Positions 1 to 9,700 of a stretch of 51,421 nucleotides of DNA are shown piece after piece (the first letter of the stretch is position 1; every line of letters starts with the position of its first letter). The stretch spans positions 1-51,421 of the forward strand of contig JADGCL010000015.1 in assembly GCA_015229005.1 (NCBI GenBank). Reading direction: 5' to 3'. The position numbers and the translations under genes were made by a program. Below the pieces are notes generated by a model. It did no database searches. It was not told the DNA's origin and was given only the letters and a program-made list of their open reading frames with translations. This stretch comes from Magnetococcales bacterium. Lineage in GTDB: Bacteria > Pseudomonadota > Magnetococcia > Magnetococcales > JADGCL01.

Positions 1-521
1 AGAAGAAGAAGGAGGGGGGGGCTGCCGGCAAGGGTGGGGAGGAGCCGGTCGGTGGCAAGAAGATGGCGGCGGCCCGGGCAGCGGGATCGAGTCCCATGGC
101 GGAGGGGTCTCCGGCTCTTGTCATGGCGGCGTTGGCCGAGGCGCAGAGGATGGGAGCGCTTCTTGGTCGCAAGGCTGCTGGCGAGAGCGCAGCCCTGAAC
201 CACGAGATTGCCCAGGTCCAACGCGATCTTTCCCAGGGGGTCGGGGACGCGAGCGTCAACCTCCGGAACATGAAGAACCTGAAGGGGCAGTTGGTTCGCT
301 CCAAGCAGAACAATGTGCAGTTGATGATGGATAACCAGAGGAACGTGGCCGACCTGATGGCGCAGCTGGCTGCCTTGAAGAGCCCGGCGGAGGAGCAGAG
401 GCTCTATCAGAACCAGGTCGCCGTGTTTTCGGGTCGTGGGAGGGCCCAGGCCGCGCGGGCGGCGTCGGAGGCAAGGCAGGCGCGAAATGCCGAACTGGCG
501 CGTTTGCGGGCCCAGAGGTAG
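1..521 (+). CDS. Unidentified charged, helix-prone protein (5' end outside window)
   Basis: The reading frame is open from base 3 to the TAG at 519-521, so the gene very probably starts before the window. An internal ATG at 63 would give 152 residues, but it has no clear ribosome site and the Lys/Gly/Glu-rich sequence before it is in the same frame. The visible part begins with a low-complexity KKKEGG-type stretch. It continues as a long Ala/Gln/Arg/Leu-rich region with heptad-like spacing, probably a coiled coil, and ends in an Arg/Ala-rich tail. I see no signal peptide, membrane segment or catalytic motif in this part. It lies 191 bases before the giant surface protein on the same strand. 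I do not recognise the family. A structural or scaffold role is only a guess. Confidence 0.55.
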   Translation, partial: KKKEGGAAGKGGEEPVGGKKMAAARAAGSSPMAEGSPALVMAALAEAQRMGALLGRKAAGESAALNHEIAQVQRDLSQGVGDASVNLRNMKNLKGQLVRSKQNNVQLMMDNQRNVADLMAQLAALKSPAEEQRLYQNQVAVFSGRGRAQAARAASEARQARNAELARLRAQR

Positions 522-712
522 AGAATCTGTTGAAGGGCGGGCTTGCGACCTGCCGGGGACGGCGGGCCGGGTTTTGTGGGGGTATGTCGTTGTGCCTGTG
601 TTGTCGGTGGTCGTGTCGTCGTGAGTGATGGGGCAGTGGTTCGGGTTCGGCAGGGGGCAGGTGCAGGCGGGTATTGATCGAGTTGGGAAACCCAGCTTCG
701 TGGAGGTTGGTA

Positions 713-3700
713 ATGGTAGGCAAGTGGATCAGATCAGGTCTCATCGCGTGTCTCGGAGTTCTCTTCGGGGGCATCCTGCTGGGCGGTTACGCCCTGGCGT
801 CGGGAGGTGCGGACTTTGTCGGCACCTATACCCTTGCCAACCTCTCGTTCAACCAGGCCACGGCGGAGGCCTGCTTGACGACGGTCACCCCGACCACCCC
901 GACGGCGGGCACCTGGGCGGACACCCAGTGTACCGACGGGACCACGGAGACCGGTAGCTTTGTGGCGGAGTTCGACACGTCCGGGGGGCGCTTTGTGGTG
1001 AGCGATCCTGCGGATCCCCTGGATACGAACAAGGGGATTCTGGGACTGGGCGGCGATGTCGGGTTGATGGTGGAGTTGGATGCCACCTGGAAGTCCGTCG
1101 GGATGATGATCCGCCAGTCGACAGGCAGGAGTGCAGCCGATCTGACGGGAGCCTATCATTACATAGTGGCAGAGATCGGCGGTAACCGCGTGGAGAAGGG
1201 GACGGTTACCTTCGACGGGATGGGGGCCGGGACCTACCAGTCCTCTTTCGTTTCGGATGGGAGTACCTCCACGGGGAGTTTTGCCTACACGGTGATGCCG
1301 ACCGGTGGTGTCATCATAGCGGAGCCGGGTGAGTCGCCCGTCTTTGCCCAGATGAGTCCGGATGGGAGCCTCTTCAGCGGCGGCATGGTTGGTGGTGGCA
1401 GTATGGGTGGGCAGCCGATGATCCTGATCGGTGCCAAGGCCGGCACGGGGATGACGGCTGCGACCCCCGCCGGCAATTTTGCCATGGTGCAGATGGGGTC
1501 GGATGGTTGGGCGGGGTACGCCGGGATCGCGATACACGGGGATGGGCAGTTGACCTACCAGGAGGTTTACTCGTCCCATCTGCCGCTGGAGACGGATTCG
1601 GTCGCCTATACCGTAGCGGATGATGGTGGTCTGTCGATCACGACCGATGGCGGTGAGATTTTTGGGTTTATTTCTGCCGATGGGAAGGTGTTCGCGTTCG
1701 TCGAATATGAGGCGGGGGACGGGTGGTCCGGGATGGGGGTCGGACTGAGGGATGAAGGGGTGGTCCCGGCCACGGCCCTGGTGGCGGAGGATGTGGCCCT
1801 TTCGGTTCCGCAGGGCGGGGTTTACAAGGGGATTCTCAACCTGGGAATCAGCAATGTTCCCGGGTCCACGTTCGCCATCGTTGATCAGCCCCAGAGTGGC
1901 ACTGTGACGATTGTCGACCCGTCGACGGGTGCCTTTGCCTACACGGCGTCCGCCACGTCCACCACGGTCGATACGTTCACCTACAAGATCACCAACGGGT
2001 CGTTGGAGTCGAACACGGCCACGGTGACGGTGACGCCGGCGGTGCGGGTGGCGGTGACCGGTACGATCAGCGACGGCGGGGTTCCGCTCGCGTCCGGGGA
2101 AGTTCGGGCGCTGAGCATGACTCCCGGGTCGGTAACGAACGACGAAGACAAGGCGACTGTCACTGCCGGTGCGTTCTCGATGCACCTGCCTCCGGGGTTC
2201 TACGCCTTCAAGATCGAGGTTCCCGGCAAGGCGCCTGTCTATGTTTCGGGTACGGCGGCGCCGTTGGGGACCAGTACGGCGATGATGGATGCTCGTTTCT
2301 TCGACGTGACCTCAACGTTGCTCCTCGATGTCGGCATGGATTCGAGTACCCTGGCCTCGTTGGTGACGCTGACGGGCAGTGTCCATAGGAGTGACGGGTC
2401 GGAGATGGCTCCCGCCGAGGTCCGTTTCCTGCCGAGCGGTGCCATGGGGGGTGAGCCGGTCACCGCCATGGCTGCTGCCACCGGGGATTTTCAGGTGATG
2501 GTGGCTCCGGGGATGTATCGGGTCGAGGTCCAGTTCATGGGGCAGACCCCGGTCTTCGGCACGCTTCAGGCGGATGGCACGGTCGGGACGGTTGCCTCGC
2601 CGATGCTGGCGCAGGATATCTTCATTGATGCCACGTCCCACAATCCGATGTCGATTCTGGTGAATGTAACGGATCTGGTCTCCCTCGTTTCGGTGGGGGG
2701 GCAGGTTCTCCAGGGGACCGAACCGGTGGTCGATGCGCGGGTGCGGTTCTGGGCTTCAGGGGCATCGGGCGACCAGTGGTATGAGGCCTATACCAATGGA
2801 AGCGGTGTTTACAGCCTGGCCGTCTCCCCGGGTTCCTATGTGGTTGAGATCACTCCGGAGGGGAAGGCGCCGGTCTATGTTGGCATGGATGCCACGGGCG
2901 GGACGATGGCGGTGGGCAGCAAGGAGCTGGCCTTTGGTTTTTACGTGAATATGGGCTCCCACACCGAGATCGACCTGACCCTTGGGGCGGCGGATCTGGT
3001 CAGCCTGGTGGCGGTTACGGGTACGATCGCCAAGAACGATGGCACCCACTTCACCATGGCCGATGTCCGTTTCTGGCCGGTTGGGGTCGAGACGAGTGTT
3101 CCGTTTTACGCGATGGCGAGTGCTGACGGTACCTATTCTGTCGACATTCCCCCGGGGACCTACCATGTCGAGGTGCAGCCGATGGGTTCGGCTGGTCTCT
3201 TCATCGGCAAGAGTGCCACCGATGCGAACGAGGTGGCCGGTTCGCCCGATCAGGCATTCCCATTCCTGATCGATGCAACGCACAACACCACGATCGACCT
3301 GACGGTTGCGAGTACGGATCTGGTTTCGCTGGTGACGGTTGGGGGGTCGATAACCGGCACGAGCGGCGGCATTGTCGGGGCGACGGTGCGGTTTTGGTAT
3401 CAGAATGGGACGGGGAACTTCGAGTCCGAGGATGCCGTGACCGACGGCTCGGGGGCCTACGAGCTTGATCTTGCCCCTGGCGTCTACGTGGTTGGGGTCG
3501 AGATTGCCGGCAAGGCGCCGGTGTTCGTCGGCATGGGGCCGACGGGGGCGAACGAACCTGTTGCCAACCCCTACCAGGCGTTTCCTTTCTTCGTCAGCCA
3601 GACGACCAACGCATCGATCAGCCTGATGGTGCCTGATGCGGCCATGGAGAGCCTGGTCGAGGTGAGCGGGACGGTCACCTTGGAGGGCGAGGGTGCGGTG

Positions 3701-6700
3701 GTCGGGGCCCATGTCCGGTTCTGGATGGAGGGGGCCGAGGGGGTTGCCCCGATCGAGGCGGTCACCAATGCGGTTGGGCTTTATGAGGTGCATTTGGCCT
3801 CCCGCTCCTACCGGATGGAGGTCCAGCCGGCGGGTTCGGCATCGGTCTGGGTTGGTCGGGATTATGCGGCGACGCCGCCGGCGAACGCGGCGGTTCCCAA
3901 CCGGGAGAGCGCCTATCCTCTCTTTGTTTCGACGACGGACCACGTCTTTGACCTGACGCTTGGGGCGGACGATGTCCGGTCCTTGATTGTGGTGAGTGGT
4001 ACTTTGACCATGTCGGGGGGGTCGGGGGTTGTCGGGACTTCGGTCCGCTTCTGGCCGACCGGGGTGAGTGAGGCGACTCCGACCGGGGCGGTGACGGATG
4101 CGACCGGTCACTATGAGGTGCAGGTGGCGCCCGGTTCCTACCATGTCGAGATTCAGCCTCCTGGTTCGGCCCCGGTTTATGTTGGGCCGGAGGCTTCTGG
4201 GGCCTTCACGGTGACCGACCTGACGGGGGCGCTCGAGGTCTTTGTTGCCGAGGGTACGAATACCACGATCGACTTGGCGCTTTCGTCGGGAGATCTCATC
4301 GACTTGGTTTCTGTTAGTGGCATGGTCACGGTGGTCGGCGGCACTCCAGTCATGGGGGCGACCCTTACCTTGAGGCCGGCCGGGGTGGAGGATGCCAACC
4401 CGAGTTCGACGATCATCGGTGCCGACGGTCGTTATGAGCTGGCGGTGCCGCCCGGGCTTTACACGGTCGAGTTGAGCGCCCCCGGGAAAGGGGTGATCTT
4501 CGTCGGCAAGGATGCCACGGGGAGCAATTCCGCCAAGAGCGATCCCTCTCAGGCTTACTGGTTTCCGGTGGATTCGAGCCATGGTGTGATCGATGTCACG
4601 ATCGATCCGACGGACGTTGTCTCCATGGTTCCGCTTTCGGGGACGATTCGCCAGGGGGCGACCGGGCAGGAGACGGCGGTTGCGGGTGCGGAGGTTCGCC
4701 TCTGGCAGTTGGGGATGAGCGATTCGGAGCCGCTGCGGGCGCTGACGGACGGTGAGGGCCGGTACGAGTTGATGGTCTCTCCGGGCGCCTACCGGGTGGA
4801 GGTCCAGGCTCCGGGTTATGCTCCGGTGTTTGTGAACCTGAACTTCCAGGACAATACCACCTTTGCGGTCTCGGACCTTGACCATGCATTTCCGTTTTTC
4901 CTGGATGGGGTGAACAACGCGACGATCGACCTGACCTTTGCGGCTGCTGATCTGGTTGCCCTGGTGGAGGTTCATGGTGTGGTCCGTGATGCACAGACCG
5001 GTGCGGCGCTGCCGGGAGTCCAGGTGGAACTCGAAGGGGTTGGTGTTGACGGGGTGATGTTTGGTCAGGGGACGAATCCCGAGGGAGGCTATCAGTTCTT
5101 CGTTCCGCCCGGGCAGTACACGGTTGGGGTCCGCAAGCCCGGGTATGCGGGTCTTTTCCGGATCTCGGAGACCGATCCTTCGCAGTTGTCGACGAGTCGG
5201 GATGAGGCGTTTGCGTTCAATGTCCCTGCGGTTGAAGGGGGTGCGGCGACCTCGCTGGATGTGCTGCTTTCCGACAGTCTGGCGGTGCCTTTGATGAAGA
5301 TCTACGGGTCGGTGATGTCTGCGCCGACGCCGTCGACGACGACTGGACTGTTTGGAGCGTGGGTTTCGGCGCAGGATCTCATGGATCCGATGAAGGTGGT
5401 TGGTTCGGGCACCTCCATGGGGGGGAGCTACGAGCTGTTTGTTCCGCCCGGGGTCTATCGGATGCGGGTGTCGATGCCGGGCTTCATGGAGCAGTACCGG
5501 GCCTCGTTGACGGATGCCACGCAGCTGACGACGGATCCTGGCCAGGCGGTTGCCTTCGAGGTCGGGGGGAGTTCCAGTGGGTCGACCGCTGCTGCCACTG
5601 GGGTGCTGGTTGATTTTCAGCTCAGCACGGCTGCCATGACGGCCCTGGAGCGGGTGACTGGTGTGGTGACGGCTACGGGCGGTCAGGGTCTTGCCGGGGT
5701 GGATGTCATTCTGGAAGAGGCCTGGGGCCGTGGGCATTCGTATGTTGGGTTCACCGATGCGGGGGGGCGTTACGAGCTTCAGCTTCCGCCCGGGGTTTAT
5801 CGGGTCAAGGTGGTGAAGCATGGTTACGAGCCGTTGTTCCGCTCCGACGGGGCCACGCCAGGGGCGTTGACCGACAGCCCGGACGAGGCGTTTCTCTTTG
5901 GGATCCCGGTTCCTGGGGCCACGCCGGCGACCGGCGGGTCGGTGATTGATGTCGAGATTGATCCTGCGGGGCTCCAGCAGTTGGCCTCGGTCACGGGGAG
6001 CATCACGGACGCCGATGGCGGGGTTGGTGGGGCGTGGGTGCGTTTTCATGAGGTCCAGGGGGAGGCGGGTGAAGGCGACGCCGGGGTGGCGACGCAGTCT
6101 CGTTTCTTCGAGGTGTATGCGGGTCCTGGCGGCGAGTACAAGCTCTATCTGCCGGGCGGGCTTTACCAGGTTGAGGTCGGGCGTCCCGGTTATGTGGGGG
6201 TTTATCCCTCTGCGGAGGATCCTGCGGTCATGACGATGGTGCGGGATGAGGCCAATGTCTACGATGTTGGCACTGCTGCGCCGAATGTCGTTGATGTCGT
6301 GCTGACTGCCGAGAGCCAGGTCTCGCTGGTGAATGTCCAGGGGACGGTCACGAGGAGCGGCGCCGGCGCTGGCGGCGTGGTCCTGCGGGCCCACGCGACG
6401 GCGGGGGAGGGGCAGACGTTCGAGACGATGACGGGTCCGGACGGACGATTCAGCGGCAGGTTGCCCCCGGGGGCTTACAAGGTAGAGATCCAGGTTCCCG
6501 GATTTGCGGGGCTCTACCCCTCCATGTTCAATCCGGATGTTTTGGTTCCAGACGCGGACAATGCCTACATCTTTGAGTTCGCGGGTGAGGACATGTTCGT
6601 TGATTTTGACCTGACGGGTCAGAATCAGGTTGCCAACGTCGTCGTGACGGGCACGGCGACTGACGCCGATGACGGTTCTGCATTGGTTGGGGCGACGATC

Positions 6701-9700
6701 CTGGCGCAACGGACGGATGGGCCAAGGGGTATCGAGCCGGTGACGGCGGTCACCGATGGCAGCGGCGCGTATCGGCTGGAACTCCAGCCGGGGAGCTACA
6801 AGGTTCGGGTGCGGATGCAGGGGTATGCCGGGCTGTACCATTCGGCGGCCAACCCGGAGCTTCTGACGATCGATGGTTACGCGGCGCAAGTGCATATGCT
6901 GTACGCAGGGGCGACCGGTGCGGCGACTCAGATCGATTTTGCGGTTCGTGACGCGGATCTCGTGGCCAAGGTGGCGGTGACCGGTACGGTCACCGATGCT
7001 TCGCAAGCGCCTGTGGTTGGTGCTCGGGTGGAGTTGATCCAGGTTCGGGGCGATGGTCAGCCCGGGATGGTGCAGGAGACGATGACCGACGAGGCTGGCG
7101 GATATGAGGCCTCGGTCATCCCCGGTGCCTGGCACGTTGTTGTTTTCCCAAGGGGTTTCTCTGGGGTGAGTCATGACGCCGCCGGGGGGCTGACCAACGA
7201 TCCAGGGGAGGCGAAGAGCTGGACGGTGGCGTCGGCGACTGTGGTCGACTTCGCCTTGACGACGGCTTCTCTGGTGCCAGCGGTGAAGATTGCCGGGACG
7301 GTGACGAACAGCATGGGGCCGGTTGCCGGCGTGCGGGTGGTGGCCGAACTGGTTGGCGCCACGGGTGAGCTGGTCAAGCAGGTTGGGGATGTTTCTACGG
7401 GTCCGAACGGTCAATACAGTCTGGAGGTCATGCCCGGGAGCTTCAAGGTCAAGTTCGAGCTTCCCGGTTTTTCCGGGGTCTATCCCTCGGAGGCGGATCC
7501 GGTGGTGATGACGCCTGAATTCTTGCTGGCCAAGGTCTATGCGATTGCCGCTGACACCGTGGTGGATGTTTCGGTGGGGAGTGGTGGGACCATGACACGC
7601 GAGGATGTCACGCTGTCGGGTACAGTGACCGATTCCAGCGGTGCGCCAGTGGTCGGGGTTCGGGTGATGGCCCAGCCAGAGTGGGATCCGGCGAGTGGTA
7701 CTCAGGGTCGGTGGGAGGATGCGACGACGGACGCTTCCGGGCGGTTTTCGATGGGGGTGGCCCCGGCGCTTTATCGGGTCGAGATCGCGACCAAGTACAT
7801 GGATTGGAGCGTGACCCCGCCAGTCGAGCGGGTGGTCGAGGGGGCGGATGGCAATCCCTTGACGTTGGTTCCCGGGTTTGCCGATGGACAGGGTGGGGTG
7901 GCAGGGGATTGGAATACCGCGCATCTCTTCCAGGTGTTTTCGGACACGACGGTCGATGTGACGATGCAGGCGGGCAAGACGCTCTCGGGTGTGGTGGTGA
8001 AACCGGATGGCACGCCTGTTCCTGGGGCGCACCTCAACATTCACTCCACCGACTGGACTGGGTTTTCGTGGGCGGAGAGTGGCACGGACGGCTCCTTCAG
8101 CGCCAATGTGACGCCGGGCAAGAATTACGTGATCGAGGTGTGGCCAGTTTGGTGTGGGGATGCCCGTACGGCGCCGGATCCGTTGCCGGCGGGTTGTGCT
8201 GCCCCCGGTGAACCGCTGGTGAAGTTTACGGGTGGCAACTGGGTTACTCCTCCGGACGCCACCTGGGTGAGCGGCTGGAGCGCTACCGACTCGGTGAGCG
8301 AGCCGGTCGTTCGTGGCAGCGCCATCAGTGCGACCACGGTCCTCTTGTACAAGGATGCCACCTTCATCGATGGTCAGGTGGCGGGCATGGTCCCTGGTGC
8401 GATCATGGCGCAGTGGGATCCGCATATCGTCACGCAGATTCTGGTCGACCAGTCGGTGACGGTCGGTGTGATGGTTGATTCGGGGCGGGTACTCAAGGGG
8501 CGGTTGACAGACGGTTCGGGGGCGGGGATCCCCGACGCCTGGGTCGACAGTGACTTTGGTGGAGCGCCCACCGGAGAGGATGGTACGTTCGAGTTGAACA
8601 TTCCTTCGGCCAGCCAGGTGACGGCGGCGAAGGAGAAGTTCCAGGTCAGGGTCTGGCCGCAGTGGTGCGATCCGAACAATCCCAATGAGGATCTGGCCAC
8701 CTGCGAGGCCGGACGGGTTGACTTCATGGGTGGTGTGGTTGCCGGCACGGCTGCGGAGGGGTATCGGCTTTCGGCCGATTGGAGTCTGGCGGCGGAGTTT
8801 GCCACCGACAGCAGCGATTGGCCGACGTCCGACATTGGTAGCGGGGAGACGGGTCTCGTGATCCGGGCTTCTTCCGGGGTCAAGATTGTCGGCACCGTGA
8901 CGGATGGGACTGCAGGAGTGCCGGGTGTTTGGGTGAATGCCTGGTCGCGTGATTCGGGCCAGGGTGGTGGCGACGAGACCAGCGCGACCGGGGCCTTCAG
9001 CATCCAGGTTCAGCCTCCGACCGGGGATGATTCGATCTATTACGAGGTGAACCTGTGGACTCCTGACTTCATTCCGCCGAGGCCTGTGCTGGTGGAGGTC
9101 TCATCGACGGGTGTCACCGGGGTGTTTGCGGTCGATATGGAAGGAGGAGTCGAGGACGATGGCGGCTTCATCGTGCCGCAGCCGGGTGAGCGGCTGAGCG
9201 ATGGGACGGTCTCCTTCGTCCTGAGCCAGGGCAATACGATCTCCGGGCGTGTGGTCGACAGCGAGGGCAAGGGCCTGCCCTGGATGTGGGTGGATATTCA
9301 CACGGCGGACTACACCCAGTTCCGCGGGGCAAGTACCGACGAGAACGGTTTCTACAGCGTCAAGGTGGAGCCTGCCGCGGACTACATTGCGGTGGTTTGG
9401 GGGGGGAGTGGCTCTTATCGGACGAATTTCTACAAGGGGGCCTCGTCCGAGGAGAGTGCGACCCTGATCGATGTCACGAGCGCCAGTGCGAAGGATATCA
9501 ACTTCCAGATGTCCTCCGGGGCCTCGGTGAGTGGGACGATATCCGGGATTGCCGCCGGGAAGTCTGTCTGGCTCAATCTGTACTCCGAGCAGACCGGCAA
9601 CTGGGGTGGTGGGCAGGTGGATGGTGTCGCCGGTGGTGGTGAGGTCAGCTTCACCATCAAGGGGTTGGGTGATGCCACCGATTACAAGTTGAACTGGAAC

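Noticed and set aside
2756-8425. 1,889-codon open frame on the minus strand
   Set aside because: It lies wholly inside the giant repeat gene. Strong GC bias and repeated codons keep the opposite strand open. The translation is Arg/His/Pro/Gly-rich without domains.
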